From a bacterium (GTDB lineage Bacteria > SZUA-79 > Acidulodesulfobacterales > Acidulodesulfobacteraceae), in NCBI GenBank assembly GCA_021811805.1, contig JAKAQA010000001.1, positions 64,533 through 99,294 on the forward strand: a stretch of 34,762 nt of DNA. Direction: 5' to 3'. The position numbers were made by a program, and so were the translations under genes. Positions 18,171-26,652 of this stretch are shown in pieces. Under the pieces are notes generated by a model. It did no database searches. It was not told the DNA's origin and saw only the letters and a program-made list of their open reading frames with translations. Position 1 is the first letter of the stretch. Each line of letters opens with the position of its first letter.

Positions 18171-18626
18171 ATGATTATGCCTAAAATCAGCAAGAAATTT
18201 ATGACAATATGGGTGCCCGCTATTGCAGGATTGATTGTTATCCTTACGCTATCTTTTATAGAATTATATTATTCCTTAAAAGTATCCGACGGGGTCGGAT
18301 TTAATTCTAAAACGGTTAACGCTCCGGCAGGAAAAAAAATATTTTATAAACTGGGATGCGTCAGATGCCATAATATAAGAGCCTTGAATATTAAGGGCGG
18401 ACATGTCGGCCCCGACCTTTCCGGTGCGTATTCCGATACGAAAAAAGTTTACAAGGAAAACGTAAACGCTTTTTTGAAAAATCCCGCCGGAACTATGTAT
18501 TTTGTATTGTTGTTCAATCATTTAAGCAAAGAAGACAGAAAAATCATAACGGCGGAATTAAAAAAAGCCCAGAATATTCAAGATAAAATGAAAAATAAAA
18601 AAACAAACGATAATAAAAGGGGATGA
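18171..18626 (+). CDS. Membrane-anchored mono-heme cytochrome c (NorC-like position)
   Basis: One N-terminal TM segment then LGCVRCHNIRALNIKGGHVGPDLSG (CxxCH). Start codon uncertain (track uses 18123). Confidence 0.8.
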   Translation: MIMPKISKKFMTIWVPAIAGLIVILTLSFIELYYSLKVSDGVGFNSKTVNAPAGKKIFYKLGCVRCHNIRALNIKGGHVGPDLSGAYSDTKKVYKENVNAFLKNPAGTMYFVLLFNHLSKEDRKIITAELKKAQNIQDKMKNKKTNDNKRG

Positions 18627-18688
18627 AAATATTTAAAGGAAATTTAATTTATTTTAATTAACTGTAATAAATGAAAAGAGGAGAGTGT

Positions 18689-20968
18689 ATGGAAAAAAGC
18701 ATTTATTATGACGAAAAAGCGGTAAACAAATTTTTAAAAATTACGTTATCGCTTACGATTATATTCCTTGTCGTTATATTGGTTTACGGAACGTTCAAAG
18801 TATATTACGGCGCGCCGCCTATCCCGTCGCAGGTAATAACCCAAAAAGGCAAGGCCGTTTTTACCGGAAAAGATATTGTTGCCGGTAAGGCAAGGTTTCA
18901 GGAATTCGACCTTATGGATTACGGCTCCATTTACGGCAACGGCGCATATTTCGGACCTGACTTTACCGACCAGTATATTCACAGGGAGGTTAAGTACTAT
19001 AGGGATTTTGAGGCGCAGAAGCTCTATAAAAAACCTTATGCTCAAATCTCGCCGAGAGATCAAGTTTATATAAAATCTCTCGTAATATCTAAAATAAAGA
19101 AAAACAGATTTTCTCAGACGGGCAGACTTTTGACTTATACGCCCGGCGAGATATATGCTTTGGGTAAGATTCAAAAAAGAATCGAAAATCTTTACACAAA
19201 AGGCGACCGGAATCTCGGGATAGGAAAAAATCTGGTGCCTTCTAAGCAGGATATAAAAAGGATAGTGGAATTTTATTCGTGGGCGGCGTGGAGCGCCGAG
19301 ACGTTAAGGCCTGGTGTTAACCATACATATACGAATAACTGGCCTTACAGTAGAGGCGCAGGTAATACTCCGCCGGTGTATCTTTATACGTGGACTTTTG
19401 CATCTCTGGCGACTTTTATCGCCCTTGCGGGTCTTGTCATCTGGTTTTTCCTTAATTATATTTCTCCCGGCTGGCAGGAAGCTCCGGCATTGCTCGAAAA
19501 CTGGAAACCGATGGTGGATTTGGATAATTTTAAAATTACCCATTCGATGAAAAAATCCGCCAAATTCTTTTTTTTAGGCGTTTTTCTGCTCGGCTTGCAG
19601 ATTATAGCGGGTATGCTTCTGGCCCATTATTATGCGGAAAGAGCATCGTTCTTCGGAATTCATACCCTTACCGCTTTGCCGTTTAATATCGTTAAGTCGT
19701 GGCATATTCAGCTTGCGATTTTATTCATCGCTTCGACATGGCTCGGCGCGGGGATATTCGTTTCTAAATATATAGGCGGCGGGAAAGAAGCAAAATGGCA
19801 GTCGTTTTTTATCGATTTTCTATGGTGGGCATTATTAATAGACGGAGTTGCGGCTCTTGTAGGAATGTATCTCGGAGCCAAAGGCTATTTTCATAACGGA
19901 TTATGGTTTTTCCTCGGCAATCAGGGACTTGAATATTTGCAGTTGGGAAGGCTTAACCAGATTATCGTATTTGTGGGCTTACTGCTGTGGGTCGTAATAC
20001 TTTACAGGGCATTGAAGCCGCATTTTATAAAAAATACCGATAAATGGAGCGTCGAGAGGCTGTTTTTAATCAGTGCGGCTACTATAGGCATAATGTATAT
20101 ATTCGGGATGTTTCCGCTTGCTTGGGTCCTCAAAAACTGGACGATTACGGATTTCTGGAGATGGTGGGTCGTTCATCTATGGGTCGAAGGAACTTTCGAA
20201 TTCTTTGCCGTCGCGGTTATAGGCTATTTTTTTCTTTCGCAGGGTCTCGTAAAAAGAACGACTATAGAAAATACCCTGCTTCTCGAAATAATCCTGATAT
20301 TTTTAGGAGGCATTATCGGAACGGGGCATCATTTTTACTTCATAGGAGACGCGTCTATCTGGATCGCGCTCGGTTCTATGTTCTCGTTCTTAGAGGTTAT
20401 TCCCTTACTTCTTTTAACTATGCAGGCTGTTTACGAGAAAAATATCCTGATAAAGGCGGGCAAAAAATTTCCGCAGGATTTATCGTTTAAATATTTAGAG
20501 GCTTCCACGTTTTGGAACTTTATAGGAGCGGGCGTTTTCGGCGCATTAATCAATACTCCGTTAATGAACTATTACGAACACGGTCAGTATTTAACGATAA
20601 ACCATGGACATACGGCTTTGTTCGGCGTATTCGGTCTTCTGGGCATCGCCTTGTCCTATTATGTATTAAGAATGATAGTCGAACCTTCCAAATGGACGGA
20701 AGGAGCGGGAAGAGTAGCTCTTTGGTGCTTTAACGTGGGTATGATTCTATGGGTTATTCTTAATTTCCTGCCGGAAGGCTTTTTGCAGTTTGCGGCTTCG
20801 ATTAAACACGGCTACTGGTATTCGAGAAGCATATATTTTTACGACAAGACCGACCTGTGGCTATGGTTAAGAGTTCCCGGAGATATAGTTTTCAGCATAG
20901 GCGTTCTGGTTCTTTTCATAGATATAACAAAAAAACTTTTACAGGTTAAAAAATCGGCAGAAGAATAA
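18689..20968 (+). CDS. norB: qNOR-type nitric oxide reductase (single-subunit NorB with N-terminal extension)
   Basis: GKARFQEFDLMDYGSIYGNGAYFGPDFT, KSWHIQLAILFIASTWLGAG, VVHLWVEGTFE, GTGHHFYFIG, NHGHTALFGVFG. Start at 18689 has an AGGAGAG RBS. Confidence 0.92.
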   Translation: MEKSIYYDEKAVNKFLKITLSLTIIFLVVILVYGTFKVYYGAPPIPSQVITQKGKAVFTGKDIVAGKARFQEFDLMDYGSIYGNGAYFGPDFTDQYIHREVKYYRDFEAQKLYKKPYAQISPRDQVYIKSLVISKIKKNRFSQTGRLLTYTPGEIYALGKIQKRIENLYTKGDRNLGIGKNLVPSKQDIKRIVEFYSWAAWSAETLRPGVNHTYTNNWPYSRGAGNTPPVYLYTWTFASLATFIALAGLVIWFFLNYISPGWQEAPALLENWKPMVDLDNFKITHSMKKSAKFFFLGVFLLGLQIIAGMLLAHYYAERASFFGIHTLTALPFNIVKSWHIQLAILFIASTWLGAGIFVSKYIGGGKEAKWQSFFIDFLWWALLIDGVAALVGMYLGAKGYFHNGLWFFLGNQGLEYLQLGRLNQIIVFVGLLLWVVILYRALKPHFIKNTDKWSVERLFLISAATIGIMYIFGMFPLAWVLKNWTITDFWRWWVVHLWVEGTFEFFAVAVIGYFFLSQGLVKRTTIENTLLLEIILIFLGGIIGTGHHFYFIGDASIWIALGSMFSFLEVIPLLLLTMQAVYEKNILIKAGKKFPQDLSFKYLEASTFWNFIGAGVFGALINTPLMNYYEHGQYLTINHGHTALFGVFGLLGIALSYYVLRMIVEPSKWTEGAGRVALWCFNVGMILWVILNFLPEGFLQFAASIKHGYWYSRSIYFYDKTDLWLWLRVPGDIVFSIGVLVLFIDITKKLLQVKKSAEE

Positions 20969-20978
20969 AAGGAAGGAT

Positions 20979-21443
20979 GTTTCCCCCGATTCGAAGATAC
21001 TGATTTTAACTATGTACGAAGATAGGCGGTATGTTCAAAAGGTGCTTGATAACGGCGCATTAGGTTATCTGACAAAAAAGCCGTCGAACATGATTTGATT
21101 TACGCAATTAAGACTGTAGCCGAAGGCGAATTATATATTCACCCGTCTTTTAGTAAAAGATTTAATAGGCGAAGGCAAATACAAAAAGGGTGAGGAATAT
21201 CAAGAATACGGCGGAGGCGGTTCAACCGCCTCCAAAAGCGAAAACGCTCTGTGGAATTTATGGAATAATTTAAGTCCAAGGGAGCAGGGGGTCTTGAAAT
21301 TTGTCGCCGGAGAAAAACTTTTTATTAACGATAAAACCGTTGCTACTCACCGCTTAAGGGGAATGGAAAAATTAGGATATATAAATAAATCCGACCTTGT
21401 AGATATGGTTTTCTTTAAGCTCAAATTAATCGATAAACCCTAA
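20979..21443 (+). pseudogene. Decayed NarL/FixJ-type response regulator
   Basis: Fragments in three frames: PDSKILILTMYEDRRYVQKVLDNGALGYLTKK / VEHDLIYAIKTVAEGELYIHPSF / KDLIGEGKYKKGEEYQEYGGGGSTASKSENALWNLWNNLSPREQGVLKFVAGEKLFINDKTVATHRLRGMEKLGYINKSDLVDMVFFKLKLIDKP*. N-terminus missing, HTH internally shortened. Confidence 0.85.
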
Positions 21444-21677
21444 ACCTACACCTAATCCTGCTAAAGATGCATTAATAAAATCAAGAAATAATTTTAATCC
21501 TACTTTGCATTATTTCATTAAATTATTTTACGTGATAAAAATAAAACTACCTTAATTTTGCAATAGAAAATATTTTGATTTTTCGATTATTTATAAGTCC
21601 AAAATAAAATCTCTAATCCCTTTAACGGGGGGTCAGGATAGGAGCAAATAATTTCTATCGGCAATTTTGGGGTTAAG

Positions 21678-21885
21678 CCCTAATCCCGATTTAGAAAATA
21701 TTTATAAGTTCTAATGCTAAATAATGCTGGATTCCCGCTTTCGCGGGAATGACACCCGTTGGGTGAAATCTTAAATCCCCATATTGTCATTCCCGCGAAA
21801 GCGATATTTCCATCCGTGTTTATCGAAGCATGTCTTTGATACGGATGGAAATGCCAGAAAATAAATTCCTAAATCGGGATTAGGG
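21678..21885. mobile_element. MITE-like element, copy 2 (208 bp)
   Basis: 17-bp perfect TIRs CCCTAATCCCGATTTAG (21678-21694) / CTAAATCGGGATTAGGG (21869-21885), flanked by TTAAG on both sides (21673-21677 and 21886-21890). Near-identical right half to 1218-1398. Confidence 0.9.
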
Positions 21886-21913
21886 TTAAGGAAAAAACTG
21901 TTAAGGAAAAAAC

Positions 21914-21942
21914 TTGACAGTATCAAATCGAAAAGGTATAAA
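21914..21942 (+). promoter_or_regulatory. Putative sigma70-type promoter for the TorD-like gene
   Basis: TTGACA 21914-21919, 17-nt spacer, TATAAA 21937-21942. Confidence 0.5.
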
Positions 21943-21979
21943 TAAATTAATATAAATTAATTATAGGTATATATTTCTT

Positions 21980-22702
21980 ATGGATAATGCGGCAAAGGAA
22001 GAAAAAGTCGATTTCGACGGCTTTGGAAAGCTGTCAGTTTATAGAAGCATGATGTATAATTTTTTTTCGAGGATTTTTGCAAGAAAGGTCGATTTAAAAT
22101 TTTTAGAAAGCCTTATGCAGAAAGAAATCGAAAATATAATTGGCGGCTTATGCGAAAACGACCCTGCTTCCAATGAATTAAACATAGCCGTTAGAAATAT
22201 AGTTTTTTCAAGCGTAGAATACGATAAAACCGAAAGCGAATTCGATGAACTTTTCGTAATTCCCGCGCCCGGCAGATTTATACCATCGTATATAAGCTAT
22301 TATCTTAAAGGAAGCCTTAAAAAAGCAGACGAAAGCGATATTGTTCTCGTCGATAAATTAAAAATTACTTATAAATCTTTAAATTTTGAACTAAAAGACC
22401 CGAACGGAGTTTCTATGAAAAGGTCTGACCACATTTCCTATATCTTGGGATTTATGGCGGCGCTGATAAACCTTGAAGGCAGGTACCTTTCGGAGCAGGT
22501 CAAAGAACCCCTTCCGTTTCAGGATGTCGTCGCAAACGAATTTATGTTTTTTAACGAATTCGTTGGAAACTGGGCCAACTTATTTGCCGATGAAATAATT
22601 CAGGGGTCAGGTTCAATGTTTTACGTACCTGCGGCTAAACTTATGCAGGGTTTTATAGCCTGCGAGCAGAGGGATTATAATAATATTGTTACGAAAATTT
22701 AA
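21980..22702 (+). CDS. TorD/DmsD-family molecular chaperone
   Basis: All-helical; YRSMMYNFFSRIF, EFDELFVIPAPGRFIPSYISYYL, RSDHISYILGFMAALI match the TorD-like pattern. Confidence 0.75.
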   Translation: MDNAAKEEKVDFDGFGKLSVYRSMMYNFFSRIFARKVDLKFLESLMQKEIENIIGGLCENDPASNELNIAVRNIVFSSVEYDKTESEFDELFVIPAPGRFIPSYISYYLKGSLKKADESDIVLVDKLKITYKSLNFELKDPNGVSMKRSDHISYILGFMAALINLEGRYLSEQVKEPLPFQDVVANEFMFFNEFVGNWANLFADEIIQGSGSMFYVPAAKLMQGFIACEQRDYNNIVTKI

Positions 22703-22801
22703 CATAATTGTAATAATCTTGTAACATTCGTTTGTTAGAATAAAGATGTCGAAATCGTAAAATAAATATTTTCAAACCAAACTAAAAGAGAGGAGGAAGT
22801 T

Positions 22802-24466
22802 ATGAACAAAATTAGCAAGACAAAAAGGACGATGCGGCTGAGTTCGCTGCCGGCTTTTGTTTTTGCCTTAGCCGCGGCGCTGGCTTTAGTCTTTGCGTTT
22901 AGCGGGGCAGGAACGGCTTATGCATCCGGAGCTGCCCTTTACGAAAACCCCAACACGGGCGAGATATTTTTAACGCCCGGGCCGGGAAGGGTAAAAGTAG
23001 GACAGAGCGTCGTAAACCAGCTGTTAAAGCCGAACGCAAAAAAGACGACCCTGCAGATTAATAATTTAAAAGCAACGGAAAAGAAGCTGGAGGCTTCGCT
23101 AAAAACAGTTAAGGGCGAAACCCTTCCTGCTTGGACGAAACATATCACCTTAGGTACCTTGGTTTATATGGGTTACGGGTATTATACCCAGACAGGTTTT
23201 GCTCCCGCGTTACAGCTTCAGGAAAATCCGGCGGGTCCGGGACACAACGGTTATAACGCTTTCAACGTGAACAGGGCGTATTTAATATTCTTATATCATC
23301 AGGACAATTGGTTTTTAAAGCTCACGCCGAACATTAATAAGTCGAATAATTATACGGGCGTGCCGACAAATTCCGGCACTGGTTCCGGTTGGTGGAATAC
23401 GGGACAAGGGGGATGGGTTTCTTCTTCCGGCACTACTTTCGGCAACGAATATTTCAGACTTAAATATGCATTTCTACAGTTTAACCATGTTTACGATGCA
23501 AACGGCTTAACCGTAAATCTTAAAGCAGGTCAGTTTCCGACGCCTATGGTTGCATGGGAAGACGGTTTATTAGGATACCATGTTGCGGAAAGAACCCCGT
23601 GGGGTTTTCTCGGCGTAACTTCTACCCAGGCTGGTCTCGGTGTATCCGGTAAATTCAGGTCGAACGGAAAAATTTACATGGCTTATAATGCAGGGTTTTT
23701 CGACAATGCAACCTTTCATCAGGGTGAAAATGTTGACCAGAAATCGCCTCAGGCAAGGGTTTCTTTTTATCCCATGGGAGCAGATTCCAACTTGGACGGT
23801 CTAGGTATAAGCGGATATTATGCATGGTCTGCCCAAACCAATCAATTTAACGGTTACGGTAATGTAGAAAATAATTTCCCGACTGCAAGAACTTCGGCAA
23901 TACTCGATTATAAAACTCCTCAGGGGTTAATCGCCTTACAGTTCGATTACGGTTTAAACGTTACAAGCGGGGGTTTTGCAAGCGGCGCAGGTTCTATAAG
24001 CCAGGATGCCGGAAGCTGGTGCGGATTAGAATCGGTTGCAAATCCTGTATATGCTTGCAGTTATGCGGGTGCGGCATATCCGTTTAATGTCAATGGAAGC
24101 GGACCAGATTCTTTGTATATACTTCAACAGCATAATACAGAACACGGTTATGACGCGTTTGGTTATTACAATATTCCTAACAGCAAATTTGGCGCATTTG
24201 GACTTTATCAGAGATTTTATTATTCGACTCCGTCTTTGCAGACAAATTTTACCGAGGGCAACCCGTTTGATTTCCAGAGGGTGGTTTTAGGTATAGCTTA
24301 TCATCTTAACAGCCATATAACATTGACGGTTGACGACCAGAACTATCAGTTCCTTTATGCGAAGGACTATAGGAATTTATCTTCCACGTCGGCTGGATAT
24401 ATAAATTACGGCCAGTGGATGGGACAGACCAACGCCTATTTCCTTCAGGCAAGGATTGCATTCTAA
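22802..24466 (+). CDS. Outer-membrane beta-barrel porin-like protein
   Basis: Signal peptide ending AYASG, Gly/aromatic-rich alternating strands, C-terminal ...YFLQARIAF. Confidence 0.75.
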   Translation: MNKISKTKRTMRLSSLPAFVFALAAALALVFAFSGAGTAYASGAALYENPNTGEIFLTPGPGRVKVGQSVVNQLLKPNAKKTTLQINNLKATEKKLEASLKTVKGETLPAWTKHITLGTLVYMGYGYYTQTGFAPALQLQENPAGPGHNGYNAFNVNRAYLIFLYHQDNWFLKLTPNINKSNNYTGVPTNSGTGSGWWNTGQGGWVSSSGTTFGNEYFRLKYAFLQFNHVYDANGLTVNLKAGQFPTPMVAWEDGLLGYHVAERTPWGFLGVTSTQAGLGVSGKFRSNGKIYMAYNAGFFDNATFHQGENVDQKSPQARVSFYPMGADSNLDGLGISGYYAWSAQTNQFNGYGNVENNFPTARTSAILDYKTPQGLIALQFDYGLNVTSGGFASGAGSISQDAGSWCGLESVANPVYACSYAGAAYPFNVNGSGPDSLYILQQHNTEHGYDAFGYYNIPNSKFGAFGLYQRFYYSTPSLQTNFTEGNPFDFQRVVLGIAYHLNSHITLTVDDQNYQFLYAKDYRNLSSTSAGYINYGQWMGQTNAYFLQARIAF

Positions 24467-24500
24467 ACTTAACTCAAAGCTTTTCTCTCTGCACCTCCCT

Positions 24501-24528
24501 ATACCCGCCCTAAAAAGCGGGTATTTTT
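24501..24528 (+). terminator. Intrinsic terminator after the porin gene
   Basis: ATACCCGCCCTAAAAAGCGGGTATTTTT. Confidence 0.85.
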
Positions 24529-24588
24529 ATTTCCAAAAATAAAATAAATCTTGATTTTTGTATATTATGAGAATATACTTAATTATAT

Positions 24589-24906
24589 ATGGATGACGAT
24601 ATTGCAGGCAAACTTAAAGAATGTTCCGGTTTCGACTGGGATAAAGGCAATGAATTAAAAAACTGGTCTAAGCATCGGGTAACAAAGCAGGAATGCGAAG
24701 AAATATTTTTTAACCGTCCGTTTATCGCCGCCGATGATAAAAAGCATTCTATATATGAAGAAAGGTTTTATTGCCTCGGTGCTACAAATATGAAAAAGGA
24801 ATTATTTCTGGTTTTTACGGTAAGGAATAATAAAATAAGAGTAATATCGGCAAGAAATATGAGCAAAAAAGAAAAAGAGGTTTATCAAAAATATGAAGAA
24901 AAATAA
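24589..24906 (+). CDS. brnT: BrnT-family toxin
   Basis: FDWDKGNELKNWSKHRVTKQECEEIFFNRP, LVFTVRNNKIRVISARNMSKKEKEVY: BrnT/DUF497 pattern. Confidence 0.88.
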   Translation: MDDDIAGKLKECSGFDWDKGNELKNWSKHRVTKQECEEIFFNRPFIAADDKKHSIYEERFYCLGATNMKKELFLVFTVRNNKIRVISARNMSKKEKEVYQKYEEK

Positions 24907-25165
24907 GAAAAATATTCCAGAATTTAAAAATGAGCAAGAAGAAAAAGAGTTCTGGTTAGATAACGATTCCACCGAATATATAGACTGGAATAAAGCAAAG
25001 CCGGTTATTATGCCAAAATTAAAGCCGTCCACAGAAACTATATCGTTGAGACTGCCGGAACATCTGCTTTTTGAATTAAAGCTCCTGGCAAACAAAAACG
25101 ACGTGCCTTACCAGTCCCTTATAAAGATGTATTTACAGGAAAAGGTAAGAGAAGAGTTTAATTAA
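24893..25165 (+). CDS. BrnA/CopG-like antitoxin
   Basis: EEKEFWLDNDSTEYIDW, KPSTETISLRLPEHLLFELKLLANKNDVPYQSLIKMYL; overlaps the brnT end. Confidence 0.85.
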   Translation: MKKNKKNIPEFKNEQEEKEFWLDNDSTEYIDWNKAKPVIMPKLKPSTETISLRLPEHLLFELKLLANKNDVPYQSLIKMYLQEKVREEFN

Positions 25166-25184
25166 AATCTGATATAATCAATAT

Positions 25185-25772
25185 ATGTTTTACGACGATT
25201 TTTTTTCGGAATTATATAAAAATAAAGTCAGGTATCTTCTCGGCGGCGGGCATGCCGTTAATATTTACGGCATTATAAGGTCAACCTACGATATAGATAT
25301 TTTATTAGATTTAAGCGAGGAGAATCTCGATAAACTTTTAAAGGCGTTAAAAGAGCTTAAAATGGTTCCGGCTCTTCCGGTCGATATAAATAATATTAAA
25401 TCGGAGATTATCAGAAATCAATGGATAAACGATAAAAATTTAATTGTTTTCAATCTTTATAGGCAGGATGAACCTTATCATGTCGTAGATATTTTCTTAA
25501 AGCCTTTGATTAATTTTGACGAAATGTTTGAAAGGAAAAAAATAATTAAATATAGCGATTTTGAAATATACGTTATAAATAAAAATGACTTAATAGCTTT
25601 AAAATCTATAGCCGGACGAAATAAAGATAACGACGGCAATTTCGTTATATCGGCAGACGAACATTTAGGCGGCAGTCCGCTTTCCATAAAAGAAACGTTA
25701 ATATGGCTTGAAGAATCAAGGATTTTCTTTTATAAAATTAAAGAATCGATAGAATCTAAGAAAAATTCGTAA
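25185..25772 (+). CDS. Nucleotidyltransferase-fold protein
   Basis: LLGGGHAVNIYGIIRSTYDIDILLDL: GG...DxD NTase signature. Confidence 0.65.
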   Translation: MFYDDFFSELYKNKVRYLLGGGHAVNIYGIIRSTYDIDILLDLSEENLDKLLKALKELKMVPALPVDINNIKSEIIRNQWINDKNLIVFNLYRQDEPYHVVDIFLKPLINFDEMFERKKIIKYSDFEIYVINKNDLIALKSIAGRNKDNDGNFVISADEHLGGSPLSIKETLIWLEESRIFFYKIKESIESKKNS

Positions 25773-25890
25773 ATATTATAAAAAAGACTAAAAAGGTAAT
25801 AAAAAGGTGTCAGATTTATTTATTTTTCGTGTTTAAACTATAAAAAAATTTGTAAATATCAATAATGCGAAATTATGATAAAATAATAAA

Positions 25891-26229
25891 ATGTTTTCAT
25901 ATGAAGCCGATTCATTTAAAAGGATTATTGAGAAAATAAAAACGGGAGCAGGAAGCAATATAATAAGCATCACAGCTTTCGGTTCCCGCGCAAGGGGTGA
26001 TTTTTCCGGAGATTCCGATATGGACGTTCTTGTAGTTGTCGATAAAAAAACATCCAAGGACGTTTCTTTTATAAATGATATTTTTTATGAGGAAGAAATT
26101 AAGACCGGCATACCGTTTTCCGTAACAATAGTATCAATACGGTCATTTGATAATAACAAAAGATTTAAAACAGGTTTTTATCAAAACATTAAAAAAGACG
26201 GAGTTGTTTTTTATGGAATTAACCCGTGA
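25891..26229 (+). CDS. MNT-type minimal nucleotidyltransferase (antitoxin-like)
   Basis: ITAFGSRARGDFSGDSDMDVLVVVD: GS-x-R...DxD motif. Confidence 0.85.
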   Translation: MFSYEADSFKRIIEKIKTGAGSNIISITAFGSRARGDFSGDSDMDVLVVVDKKTSKDVSFINDIFYEEEIKTGIPFSVTIVSIRSFDNNKRFKTGFYQNIKKDGVVFYGINP

Positions 26230-26644
26230 TGAAAAGGCGGCATTATCGGACTTAAGATTTCAAAAATCGAAAGAAATGCTTGAAGATGCCTTATTCAACC
26301 TGAAATCCAAGAGATTTAAAACATCGGCCAACAGAAGCTACTATTCCGTTTATCATGCCGCAAGGTCGTTGCTGATTCTAAAAGGTATAGATCCGGCAAA
26401 ACACGACGGAGTCAAAACCATGTTTTCGCTTCATTTCGTTAAAGATAAAACGGTTACTCTTGAAACGGGTAAAATATACCAGGAATTAATGTCTTTAAGG
26501 AATGAAGCCGATTATGACGATTTTGCAGAAGTAACCGAGCCGGAGGCAAAAAGGGCTGTAGAAATTGCCGGAGAATTTATAAAAAACATCGATAAATTAA
26601 GGCAATTGTTAATTAAAGACAGAGCCGGTATAAGCAATAAATAA
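26213..26644 (+). CDS. HEPN-domain protein (toxin-like partner of the MNT)
   Basis: KTSANRSYYSVYHAARSLLILKG, LRNEADYDDF; overlaps the MNT gene. ATG 26213 preferred over 26147. Confidence 0.82.
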   Translation: MELTRDEKAALSDLRFQKSKEMLEDALFNLKSKRFKTSANRSYYSVYHAARSLLILKGIDPAKHDGVKTMFSLHFVKDKTVTLETGKIYQELMSLRNEADYDDFAEVTEPEAKRAVEIAGEFIKNIDKLRQLLIKDRAGISNK

Positions 26645-26652
26645 ATCGATAG

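Noticed and set aside
20044-20490. 148-aa plus-strand ORF inside the NO reductase gene
   Set aside because: Out-of-frame within well-supported norB; Arg/Cys/Tyr-rich composition typical of a shadow frame.
18689-20968. NO dismutase (Nod) rather than NO reductase
   Set aside because: Ligand motifs HLWVE and GHH are intact and the quinol-side KSWHIQLA segment looks normal, so canonical qNOR is the simpler call; no evidence for Nod-type substitutions by eye.
25800-25840. AAAAAGGTGTCAGATTTATTTATTTTTC as a transposon-end remnant
   Set aside because: Resembles fragments seen near REP-type transposases, but only one short copy is present and no paired end or transposase is visible.
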